Made by a program: the position numbers and the translations under genes. This document shows positions 27,301 through 35,467 of a stretch of DNA of 64,000 nt, piece by piece. The notes beneath the pieces were generated by a model that did no database searches, was not told the DNA's origin, and saw nothing but the letters and a program-made list of their open reading frames with translations. Origin of the DNA: Bradyrhizobium macuxiense (GTDB lineage Bacteria; Pseudomonadota; Alphaproteobacteria; Rhizobiales; Xanthobacteraceae); assembly GCF_007993935.1 (NCBI RefSeq), contig NZ_VITY01000001.1, forward strand, positions 1-64,000, read 5' to 3'. Numbering within the stretch: position 1 is the stretch's first letter; every line of letters starts with the position of its first letter.

Positions 27301-27846
27301 GAGGATGCCGCCGCGCACGGCATATTCGCCGGGCTCGCGCACCGTGGACGAGCGGGTGTAGCCATTGTGCTCGAGCCAGGCCACGACCGAGTCCATCGGC
27401 ACCACGTTGCCGGGCGCGACCGACAGCGCTTGGGCCGCGACCTGCTCGCGCGCCGGCACCCGCTGCACGGCGGCGTTCACCGTGGTCAGCACGATCAGCG
27501 GCTTGTCGGAGCCCGCCAGCCGCGACAGTTTGGCCAGCGCGGTCAGCCGCTGCGCCAGGATGCCCGAATGCGGCGAGACGCGGTCATAGGGCTGGCAGTC
27601 CCAGGCCGGAACCTGCATCACCGCGATATCGGGGGCGAAGAACTCCAGCGCACGGGCGAGCTGCTGCATCCGCGCGCCGTCGCGGCACACCACGGCGAGG
27701 CTGACCGCGGGCCGCTTCGGCTGCGCGGCGATGGCGCGCGCCAGGTCGGAGATCACGAGCCCTTCGGCGCCCTCGGCGACGTTGGCGATGGTCAGCACCC
27801 GGCCGGGCGCGAGCATCGCCGCCGGCGATTTCATCGGCTGCTTCAT
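24328..27846 (-). CDS. mfd: Transcription-repair coupling factor Mfd
   Basis: 1,172 residues, normal for Mfd. The order of parts is the UvrB-homology module (PRVS region YDRVSPHSGILAQRL and GGILDLFPAG, about residues 90-190), the RNA-polymerase-interacting domain (LATGDLVVHVEHGIGRFVGLQTLE, about 495-530), and the RecG-like SF2 translocase: GDVGFGKTEVALRAAF (motif I), DEEQHFGVSHKE (motif II), TLSATPIPRTLQLALTG (motif III) and QLRGRVGRSKLRAYA (motif VI). The C-terminal D7 domain follows. Mfd removes stalled RNA polymerase from lesions and recruits UvrA. Its ATG overlaps the sdhE stop as ATGA, so the genes are coupled. recG is divergent from sdhE. Confidence 0.97.
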   Translation of the reverse strand: MKQPMKSPAAMLAPGRVLTIANVAEGAEGLVISDLARAIAAQPKRPAVSLAVVCRDGARMQQLARALEFFAPDIAVMQVPAWDCQPYDRVSPHSGILAQRLTALAKLSRLAGSDKPLIVLTTVNAAVQRVPAREQVAAQALSVAPGNVVPMDSVVAWLEHNGYTRSSTVREPGEYAVRGGILDLFPAGLDQPVRFDFFGDSLESIRTFDAETQRTHLDMRGLDLVPVSEFQLTTETIRRFRMGYVAAFGAPGRDDQLYEAVSEGRRHPGMEHWLPLFQERMDTLFDYLDGATIAIEPQGEDAARERFSQISDYYDARREALEHPGSGAIYKPLPPDKLYLTEAEWTKLLGDAPLARLTPFAVPEGTADVFDAGARQGRNFAPERADSNVNVFEAVVGHIGALQSQRKKVIVALWSEGSRDRMGAMLHDHKLLNTTSVNTWRIVQATPRNETMLAVLGMESGFETSEFAVISEQDILGDRLVRPRKASRKLDNFISEVTSLATGDLVVHVEHGIGRFVGLQTLEVSGAPHDCLELHYAAETKLFLPVENIELLSRYGSDSANVELDRLGGGGWQARKAKLKNRIREIAGELIKIAAERQLHEAPKFPLQPHVYDEFCARFPYDETEDQLGAINSTLKDLEIGRPMDRLICGDVGFGKTEVALRAAFAVALEGRQVAVVVPTTLLARQHSRTFTERFKGFPVNVAQASRLVSTKELSQTKKGLTDGSVDIVVGTHALLGKAIKFKDLGLLIVDEEQHFGVSHKERLKQLRAQVHVLTLSATPIPRTLQLALTGVRELSIIASPPVDRLAVRTFVAPHDPLMIREALLRERYRGGQAFYVVPRIEDLAGVKDFLDKNVPEMKVAVAHGQMPPTVIEDIMSAFYDGKYDILLSTTIVESGLDIPNANTLIVHRADMFGLAQLYQLRGRVGRSKLRAYALFTLPAQQKITAQAERRLKVLQSLETLGAGFQLASHDLDIRGAGNLLGEEQSGHIKEVGFELYQSMLEEAIVNLKAGVAEPAADRWSPQITIGMPVLIPEDYVNDLSVRLSLYRRLADLDTDEDIDAFAAEMRDRFGVLPDEVRYLFKVAAIKAYCRRANVGKVDAGPKGAVIAFRDNSFAHPERLVTFIRQHGQAAKVRPDMKVVFFQEWDTPEERLAGTTEILRQLANLAESKKAA

Positions 27847-28133
27847 GCACTGGGATCCGCGACCTGGAACGCCTTGATGCGGGCAAACAGCGCGGTCTGA
27901 TGCTCGGCAGCCAAAACCTTGTCGCCGGTCAGCGCGGCGTAGAGGTCGGGATCCGGTACCTCGATCAAATGCTCGAGTTCGCCGAGCTCCTGGTCGGTGA
28001 GGCCAGCGATTTCAGCATCGGCAAAGCGGCCGAGGATCAGGTCCATCTCCCGGGTGCCGCGATGCCAGCAGCGAAACAAAAGCCGCTTGCGGCGGTCATC
28101 GAGCCCGCTGCTCGATCGTGTCGATCCCGTCAT
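27843..28133 (-). CDS. sdhE: Succinate dehydrogenase assembly factor SdhE
   Basis: 96 residues from MTGSTRSSSGLDDRRKRLLFRCWHRGTREMD. It contains the RGxxE motif (RGTRE) of the SdhE/Sdh5 family needed for covalent flavinylation of SdhA. The remainder (FADAEIAGLTDQELGELEHLIEVPDPDLYAALTGD) is the typical small helical bundle. The cytoplasmic protein acts on succinate dehydrogenase and perhaps fumarate reductase. The stop codon overlaps the mfd start; the sdhE-mfd pair next to recG is an arrangement I associate with Rhizobiales. An upstream in-frame ATG (28157) is possible but would add residues absent from the family. Confidence 0.9.
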   Translation of the reverse strand: MTGSTRSSSGLDDRRKRLLFRCWHRGTREMDLILGRFADAEIAGLTDQELGELEHLIEVPDPDLYAALTGDKVLAAEHQTALFARIKAFQVADPSA

Positions 28134-28275
28134 GTCCCAAAATCCATCAAACGCCAAAAGCCCGGACGTGCCGGGCGAGCTTGATATAGCGATGGCGGAG
28201 GCCGATGTCAGCCCTCATTCGCCGCCTTTTGGGGTTTCCTTGCGCGCATGCCGTGAGTCGTGTGTAAAGGCACCG

Positions 28276-30384
28276 ATGCGCCCAGCCCTGCTCAATCCGC
28301 TGTTTGCCCAGGTCACGACGCTTTCGGGCGTCGGCCCGAAGCAGGACAAGCTGCTGCGCTATCTGCTCGACCGCAGCGAGACGCCGCGGCTGGTCGATCT
28401 GCTGCTGCATCTGCCGGCGAGCGTGATCGATCGCCGCGCGCGGCCGAAGATTCGGGATGCTGTGGTCGGAACCATGGTGACGCTGGAGGTCACCGTCGAC
28501 CGTCATCGCCCGCCGCCGCCGCGCAATTCGCGCGCGCCCTACCTCGTCTATGCCAGCGACGACACCGGCGACGTGGTGCTGACCTTCTTCCGCGCCCAGC
28601 CCGGCTATGTCGAGAAGCTGCTGCCGGTCGGCGAGAAGCGCTACGTCTCCGGCACGCTGGCGATGTATGACGGCATCCCGCAGATCGTGCATCCCGATCG
28701 CGTCGTCGACGAAGCCGGCTTTGCAAAACTCTCCGGCATCGATCCGGTCTATCCGCTGACCGAGGGGCTGGCGATCGGCTCGCTCCGCCGCGCCATCGCG
28801 CAGGCGCTGACCAAGCTGCCTGACTTGCCGGAATGGATCAGCCCCGAGGTGCTGCGCCGCTGCAACTTCCCGCCGATCCGGGAGGCGCTGACCCGCGTCC
28901 ATGTTCCGGTCGAGCTGACCGACATTTTGCCCGATGGACCGTTCTGGTCGCGGCTGGCGTTCGACGAACTGCTCGCGGGCCAGCTCGCGCTCGCCCTGAT
29001 CCGCGCCACGCTGCGCCGTCCCGCCGGCGTGCGCAACGCCGGCGACGGCCATCTGCGCAACCGGATCATCGATGCGCTGCCCTATGCGCTAACCAAATCG
29101 CAGCAGGAGGCCGTCGCGGCGATAACAGCGGACCTGCAACAGCCGGTGCGCATGCTGCGCCTCGTGCAGGGCGATGTCGGTTCCGGCAAGACCGTGGTGG
29201 CGCTGCTGGCGGCCGCCGCCGTCAATGAGGCCGGCAAGCAGGCCGCGCTGATGGCGCCGACCGAGATCCTGGCGCGCCAGCACATCAAGACCATCGCGCC
29301 GCTGGCTGAGCGCGCCGGCATGCGGGTTGCGATCCTCACCGGCCGCGAGAAAGGCAAGGAGCGCCGCGAACTCCTGGCGCAGCTCGAGGCCGGCGAGATC
29401 GACCTCCTGGTCGGCACTCATGCGCTGATCCAGGACGACGTGATCTACAAGGCACTGGCGCTTGCCGTGGTCGACGAGCAGCATCGTTTCGGCGTGCGCG
29501 AGCGCCTCGCACTGACCTCGAAGGGCGAGGCCGTCGACGTGCTGGTGCTGAGCGCGACGCCAATCCCGCGCACGCTGGTGCTGACTTACTTCGGCGACAT
29601 GGACGTCTCGGAGTTACGTGAGAAGCCCGCCGGCCGCCAGCCGATCGATACCCGCGCGGTGCCGATGAGCCGGATCGAGGACGTGATGGACGGCGTCGGC
29701 CGCGCGCTCGGCGCCGGCAAACTGGTGTACTGGATCTGCCCGCTGGTCGATGAATCTGAGGCCGAGGGCACCGAGCACCTCACCAACGCGACCGAGCGTT
29801 TCGAGAGCTTGCGAGAGCGGTTCGGCGATCGTGTCGGCCTCGTGCACGGCCAGATGAAGGGCACCGAGAAGGACCGCGTGATGGCGCAATTCGCCGCGCA
29901 CGAGATCGGGCTCCTGGTCGCAACGACCGTCGTCGAAGTCGGCGTCGACGTGCCGGCGGCGACCATCATGGTGATCGAAAACGCCGAGCGCTTTGGCCTC
30001 GCACAACTGCATCAATTGCGCGGCCGCATCGGCCGCGGCTCGGAGGCCTCGACCTGCCTGTTGCTCTACAAGGAGCCGCTCGGCGAGATGTCGAAGGCGC
30101 GGCTCAAGGTGATCCGCGAGACCACCGACGGCTTCCGGATCGCCGAGGAAGATCTGAAGCTGCGCGGCGAAGGCGATGTGCTCGGCATCCGCCAGAGCGG
30201 CCTGCCCGGCTACCGCATCGCCCGCTCCGAAGTGCACGGCCAGCTCATCACCCAGGCCCGCGACGAGGCGCTGCGGATCATGAAGGACAATCCAAAGCTG
30301 AAGGGCGAACGCGGCGAAGCGCTGCGCGTCCTGCTCTACCTCTACGAACGCGACGAAGCCGTGCCGCTGATCGGCGCGGGCTAG
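28276..30384 (+). CDS. recG: ATP-dependent DNA helicase RecG
   Basis: 702 residues from MRPALLNPLF. It has an N-terminal wedge (OB-fold) domain (TTLSGVGPKQDKLLRYLL, YASDDTGDVVLTFFRAQPGYVEKLLPVGEKRYVSG), then SF2 helicase motifs: GDVGSGKTVVALLAAA (Walker A), VVDEQHRFGVRERLAL (DEQH), LSATPIPRTLVLTYFGDMD and QLHQLRGRIGRG (motif VI). RecG remodels stalled replication forks and branch-migrates Holliday junctions and R-loops. A 93-codon upstream extension of the frame overlaps sdhE antisense and is rejected. It is divergent from sdhE, and a palindromic repeat starts 10 bp after the stop. Confidence 0.96.
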   Translation: MRPALLNPLFAQVTTLSGVGPKQDKLLRYLLDRSETPRLVDLLLHLPASVIDRRARPKIRDAVVGTMVTLEVTVDRHRPPPPRNSRAPYLVYASDDTGDVVLTFFRAQPGYVEKLLPVGEKRYVSGTLAMYDGIPQIVHPDRVVDEAGFAKLSGIDPVYPLTEGLAIGSLRRAIAQALTKLPDLPEWISPEVLRRCNFPPIREALTRVHVPVELTDILPDGPFWSRLAFDELLAGQLALALIRATLRRPAGVRNAGDGHLRNRIIDALPYALTKSQQEAVAAITADLQQPVRMLRLVQGDVGSGKTVVALLAAAAVNEAGKQAALMAPTEILARQHIKTIAPLAERAGMRVAILTGREKGKERRELLAQLEAGEIDLLVGTHALIQDDVIYKALALAVVDEQHRFGVRERLALTSKGEAVDVLVLSATPIPRTLVLTYFGDMDVSELREKPAGRQPIDTRAVPMSRIEDVMDGVGRALGAGKLVYWICPLVDESEAEGTEHLTNATERFESLRERFGDRVGLVHGQMKGTEKDRVMAQFAAHEIGLLVATTVVEVGVDVPAATIMVIENAERFGLAQLHQLRGRIGRGSEASTCLLLYKEPLGEMSKARLKVIRETTDGFRIAEEDLKLRGEGDVLGIRQSGLPGYRIARSEVHGQLITQARDEALRIMKDNPKLKGERGEALRVLLYLYERDEAVPLIGAG

Positions 30385-30394
30385 CGCCCACCAC

Positions 30395-30479
30395 CGTCAT
30401 TGCGAGCGAAGCGAAGCAATCCATGGTCCGACTCGGGGATAGATGGATTGCTTCGTCGCTATCGCTCCTCGCAATGACG
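30395..30479 (+). repeat. Palindromic intergenic repeat, family A copy 3
   Basis: An 85-bp imperfect palindrome in the same orientation as the other copies, directly after recG and 27 bp before the GIY-YIG gene. The right arm has a one-base difference (GTCGCTATCGCTCC) from copies 1, 2 and 4. Confidence 0.88.
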
Positions 30480-30506
30480 ATGTAGGATAGAGTCCGGGAG
30501 AATGCC

Positions 30507-30794
30507 GTGAAGCAACCGTGCGTTTACATTGTTGCCAACAAGCGTCACGGCACTATTTACACTGGCGTTACCGCTAATCCGCCGAAGCGTTCGTTTGAAC
30601 ATCGCGAGGGCTCGGTGAAGGGCTTCTCGGCGAAGTACGGCTGCAGAATGCTGGTGTGGTACGAATTGCACGAAACGATGTACGACGCGATCACACGGGA
30701 AAAGCAGATCAAGGCCGGCAGTCGGGCAAAGAAGATTGCGCTGATCGAGGCGCTGAACCCGGGTTGGAATGATCTCTACGACACGCTGATCTGA
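30507..30794 (+). CDS. Small GIY-YIG nuclease family protein (YhbQ-like)
   Basis: 95 residues, almost entirely a single GIY-YIG domain: CVYIVANKRHGTIYTGVTANPPKR carries the two motif strands (VYI ... IYTG), Arg28 is the usual catalytic Arg, EHREG follows, and REKQIKAG holds the C-terminal Glu region. Stand-alone proteins of this size (YhbQ/UPF0213) are putative structure-specific endonucleases; their role is not well defined. The start is GTG at 30507 behind CCGGGAG; an ATG five bases upstream is out of frame and closes after two codons (ATG CCG TGA), so it might modulate initiation. The gene is enclosed by two family A palindromes within an otherwise conserved gene block. Confidence 0.88.
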   Translation: MKQPCVYIVANKRHGTIYTGVTANPPKRSFEHREGSVKGFSAKYGCRMLVWYELHETMYDAITREKQIKAGSRAKKIALIEALNPGWNDLYDTLI

Positions 30795-30820
30795 TAGTGT
30801 CGTCACCGATCCTTCCCCAC

Positions 30821-30906
30821 CGTCATTGCGAGCGAAGCGAAGCAATCCATCGCTCCACATATGCGGAACGATGGATTGCTTCGTCGCTTCGCTCCTCGCA
30901 ATGACG
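30821..30906 (+). repeat. Palindromic intergenic repeat, family A copy 4
   Basis: An 86-bp imperfect palindrome in the same orientation as copy 3. The two enclose the GIY-YIG gene. The outer 25-30 bp of the left arm (CGTCATTGCGAGCGAAGCGA...) are identical to copies 2 and 3. Confidence 0.88.
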
Positions 30907-30956
30907 GGGAGAGAACTCGGCTTTGCCCCCAAAGCCCGCTAAGGGCAATGGTGGCG

Positions 30957-31343
30957 CTATTTGTTATGGGGCTCGTCAGACCCCGCATACGCCACCAGCT
31001 CGTGTCCGGCCGCCTGCCAGCCGCGGCAGCCGCCGTGGATCACGGAGACATCCTCGAAGCCGATCTCGCGCAGCGCCTCTGCGGCGCGCTTGGCCTTGCC
31101 GCCACCGCCGCAGGTCAGGATGATCGGTTGCTCGCGATCGGCGAGCGCCGCGTCGGCAACCGCGACGGCCGCGATCTCTTCGTGGCTGATATTGCGCGCG
31201 CCTGCGATGGTGCCTCGCTCGCGCAACTGCCAGGGCTCGCCGACATCGATCAGCGTCACGCCGCCCTGTTCCAACTCGTGTTTGGCCTCGTCGGGCGACA
31301 GCAACCGCGCGCCCGCGCCTTGCTGCGTCGCCTCGGAACCCAT
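30957..31343 (-). CDS. Single-domain rhodanese-like protein
   Basis: 128 residues from MGSEATQQG, forming one rhodanese domain: LLSPDEAKHELEQGGVTLIDVGEPWQLRERGTIAGARNISHEEI, then the active-site Cys78 in ILTCGGGGKAKRAAEAL and a C-terminal GGCRGWQAAGHELVAY. Rhodaneses transfer sulfane sulfur through a cysteine persulfide. The loop after Cys (GGGGKA) lacks the Arg of the classical CRxGxR loop, so activity may differ from standard thiosulfate sulfurtransferases. Its ATG shares one base with the stop codon of the upstream DUF502 gene (TGATG), so the two are coupled. The longer ORF upstream is a shadow of DUF502. Confidence 0.85.
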   Translation of the reverse strand: MGSEATQQGAGARLLSPDEAKHELEQGGVTLIDVGEPWQLRERGTIAGARNISHEEIAAVAVADAALADREQPIILTCGGGGKAKRAAEALREIGFEDVSVIHGGCRGWQAAGHELVAYAGSDEPHNK

Positions 31344-32116
31344 CAGCCCTCGACCTTGGCCGGCGTCGCCGGCTGCAACGAGGCCTGGTTGGCGATCCGT
31401 GCCGCATTGGCCATGCCGGCAAGCGCCGCGGCGCGCTTCTGGTCGTTGGTGCCGGGCTGCACCACGCCGGCCGACATGATCAGCGTCGCGGCATCCTCGG
31501 TGCTCATCTCGATCTCGATGATCTTGCTCTTCGGCACGTAGAAGAAGAAGCCGGTGGTCGGGTTCGGCGCGCAGGGCAGGAACACCGAGATGTGCTCTTC
31601 GTCGCCGGGGAAGGCGGCGGCGAGCTCGGCGCTCGGCGCCTGCGAGATCAGCACGATCGACCACATCCCGGGCGAGGGAAACTCGACCAGGCCGACGCGG
31701 CGGAAGCTCGAGCCGTTACCGGAGAACAGCGTCTCGAACACCTGCTTCAAGCCGCGATAGATCGCACGCACCGCCGGAATCCGCCCGAGCAGCCGCTCGC
31801 CGAGATCGACCAGCGTGCGCCCGATCAGATTGGCGGTGAGGAAGCCGAGCAGCGTCAGCGCGATGACGGCAACGATCAGGCCGGAACCGGGCAGCCCGAA
31901 CGGCAGATAGGTTTCCGGCCGGTAGGCGGTGGGCACGAACGGCCGGACCAGATTGTCGACCCAGTTCACGAACCACCAGGTCAGGTACAGGGTGATCGCA
32001 ACCGGCCCGGCGACCACCAGGCCGGTCAGGAAATAGTTCCGGAAACGCGCCATCAGCCCGCGGGGGGCATCCGGGGGCAAATCACCCGTGACGGGAGGCA
32101 CTTGGTTGGAAGTCAT
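31343..32116 (-). CDS. DUF502 family inner-membrane protein
   Basis: 257 residues from MTSNQVPPVTG. A proline-rich N-terminus precedes a first membrane segment (NYFLTGLVVAGPVAITLYLTWWFVNWVDNL) and a second (GSGLIVAVIALTLLGFLTANLIGRTLV), and then a soluble portion containing the family motif FLPCAPNPTTGFFFYVPKSKIIEIEMSTEDAATLIMSAGVV. DUF502 proteins are widespread in alphaproteobacteria and plants, with no firm biochemical function. The gene sits between glmS and recG, as I would expect in related genomes, and is translationally coupled to the downstream rhodanese gene. Confidence 0.88.
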   Translation of the reverse strand: MTSNQVPPVTGDLPPDAPRGLMARFRNYFLTGLVVAGPVAITLYLTWWFVNWVDNLVRPFVPTAYRPETYLPFGLPGSGLIVAVIALTLLGFLTANLIGRTLVDLGERLLGRIPAVRAIYRGLKQVFETLFSGNGSSFRRVGLVEFPSPGMWSIVLISQAPSAELAAAFPGDEEHISVFLPCAPNPTTGFFFYVPKSKIIEIEMSTEDAATLIMSAGVVQPGTNDQKRAAALAGMANAARIANQASLQPATPAKVEG

Positions 32117-32211
32117 TGCGGTTCCAAGGTCGTCGAAGCGGCCGTAGTCCACCACCCAGCTAAGCCATTCTGTCGCATTTTTGAAGAGCCGCGTGACGGC
32201 CCGGCTTGCGA

Positions 32212-34038
<1,827 letters not shown>

Positions 34039-34213
34039 GCGGTTCAATGTCCCCAAAAATCGCCGAAAATTTGCCAAAGCGGCGACACGGTCCCTTAACG
34101 GGAATCGCCGGCCGCAAGATACTCAATAATTATTGCCGATTGCGACAGTCTTAAACGGCAAGGTTGATGCGAAAGGCTGGTTAATCGGGGCTAACCAATT
34201 TGGCAAGAGTGCG

Positions 34214-34867
34214 TCAGCGGGCCCCCGACGGCACAGGCCACGGTTTCGCCTCCCAGATCGTGGTCCATTCCCGGCCCGTGCCACAGGCAGGCGCGCTGAC
34301 CTCGACGCGAACCACGATAAGGCTTTCGCGATTGGTCACGCCCAGCCGATAGACGTGCCGCAGATGCGAGCTGGGACATTCGTCCGATGAGGTTTCGGCC
34401 TGCAACAAGCCTGCGTCATCCTTCCACGTGATGAAACCAGGAGTGTCCGTCGTGCCGAACCCCTGCTCCGCGATGTAGGGGAACTCCAGTGGTTTTGGTC
34501 TGCTGACGTCGGAAAGATCGAACGCTTGATGCGATCCCGTCACGGTCAAGCGACAGAACATCAGCACGAGGCGGCGGCCGGCCACTTTCATGAACCGAAC
34601 CGGTAGCTTTTCGATGTCATCCTTGTACTTGCAGCCAGATTGTTCGGCCGCAAGCGCAAGCGGTCTTGGCACCAGGGCCGGATCGGAGATTTCAAAATCC
34701 GTACGCCCATTGGCAAGGCTGGCCCACTCTCGAAGCGCCTCGCGGCGCGCGTCAACGCTTGAACTTTCATCGCCGCGCGTAGCCGTCATGCTGCCCGCCA
34801 GAAGGCATGCGAACAGCGTGAAGATGGTGCGCGACCCAAGGCTCTGACGAAACGCTTTGCTTGCCAC
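34214..34867 (-). CDS. Uncharacterised secreted protein, 217 aa
   Basis: 217 residues starting at GTG with an excellent GGAGG site. A signal peptide is probable (SRTIFTLFACLLAGSMTATRGDE). The mature part has four or more cysteines, including SGCKYKDDIEKLPVRF, VLMFCRLTVTGSHQAFDLSD, DECPSSHLRHVYRLG and PACGTGREWTTIWE. It could be a DUF1176-like periplasmic protein, but I do not recognise the family with confidence. It lies in the accessory interval between glmS and glmU, downstream of two small membrane-protein genes on the same strand, with 36 bp between them, so the three may form an operon. Confidence 0.75.
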   Translation of the reverse strand: MASKAFRQSLGSRTIFTLFACLLAGSMTATRGDESSSVDARREALREWASLANGRTDFEISDPALVPRPLALAAEQSGCKYKDDIEKLPVRFMKVAGRRLVLMFCRLTVTGSHQAFDLSDVSRPKPLEFPYIAEQGFGTTDTPGFITWKDDAGLLQAETSSDECPSSHLRHVYRLGVTNRESLIVVRVEVSAPACGTGREWTTIWEAKPWPVPSGAR

Positions 34868-34903
34868 TCAGACCTCCGATTCTGCTGTTCAGGCCGCGGC
34901 GAC

Positions 34904-35076
34904 CTATCCGTAAGTCTTGCTGTAGACGAACAGGAAGACAGCGCCCCAAAATATCATTCCGCTGATCATCGCCACGATCTCGTACGGCAGCAGAGGAGGC
35001 CCCAGAGCCCGCGACCGGTCTTTGTGAAGAACATTTCGACCAGAGGCTGGAGCAGAGAAAGGATCAGGTCGTTCAC
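34904..35076 (-). pseudogene. Small membrane protein gene with apparent 1-base frameshift
   Basis: A GTG at 35076 overlaps the stop of the upstream gene (GTGA) and opens a frame reading MNDLILSLLQPLVEMFFTKT that soon runs into unrelated Cys/Arg residues and stops at 34966. Restoring one G in the GGGG run (reading GRGLWGPPLLPYEIVAM) joins it to a second frame ending FLFVYSKTYG at 34904, which gives a coherent 56-residue protein with a C-terminal membrane helix (ISGMIFWGAVFLFVY). It may be a true frameshift mutation or a homopolymer sequencing error. Confidence 0.5.
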
Positions 35077-35348
35077 GGTTCCCAGCCCCGACCACGCAGC
35101 CAGACGTCGCGGCACGTCACCAGCATGCCGTGCAGTCCGTTCTTGAGGAAAAACAGATAGAGCGCGAACAGCAGCACGAAGCTGACCCGATCGTCGCCCC
35201 AGGACATAAACTCCGGTTGATCGGATGTCTTCCGCGACAGCACCGCCAGCTGTCCGGTTTCGGCCCATTGGTAGAGTCGTGCGGCGCTGAAATACGTCAC
35301 CAGGCTGCAAAAGAGTCCGGTCAGAATGGTCGCGGCATGTTTGCGCAT
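35073..35348 (-). CDS. Small two-helix membrane protein, 91 aa
   Basis: 91 residues from MRKHAATILTGLFCSLVTYFSAARLYQWAE, which is a basic start and a first membrane segment. It is followed by a polar loop (SRKTSDQPEFMSWGDDR) and a second membrane segment (VSFVLLFALYLFFLKNGLHGML), and ends RGRGWEP. The topology and the VSFVLLFALYLFF helix are protein-like, and the ORF is first in a probable three-gene minus-strand set (this gene, the frameshifted small gene, the 217-aa secreted protein). I do not recognise the family. An upstream extension to 35399 in the same frame has no hydrophobic logic and is not used. The divergent diguanylate cyclase starts 119 bp away. Confidence 0.6.
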   Translation of the reverse strand: MRKHAATILTGLFCSLVTYFSAARLYQWAETGQLAVLSRKTSDQPEFMSWGDDRVSFVLLFALYLFFLKNGLHGMLVTCRDVWLRGRGWEP

Positions 35349-35467
35349 GATGTGTTTTGCACGACCGCCGCCTAAGAGCGATGAAACCGTCGACGGCAAA
35401 CGCCGCCAAGTGTGTCAACGGAGCATTAACGCCTTTCGGCGAGGGTGCCGCCGCCGGAGGTAGCCCG

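Noticed and set aside
34039..34213. glmS ribozyme or other riboswitch upstream of glmS
   Set aside because: The 175-bp leader shows no ribozyme core or extended conserved structure; alphaproteobacteria generally lack this ribozyme.
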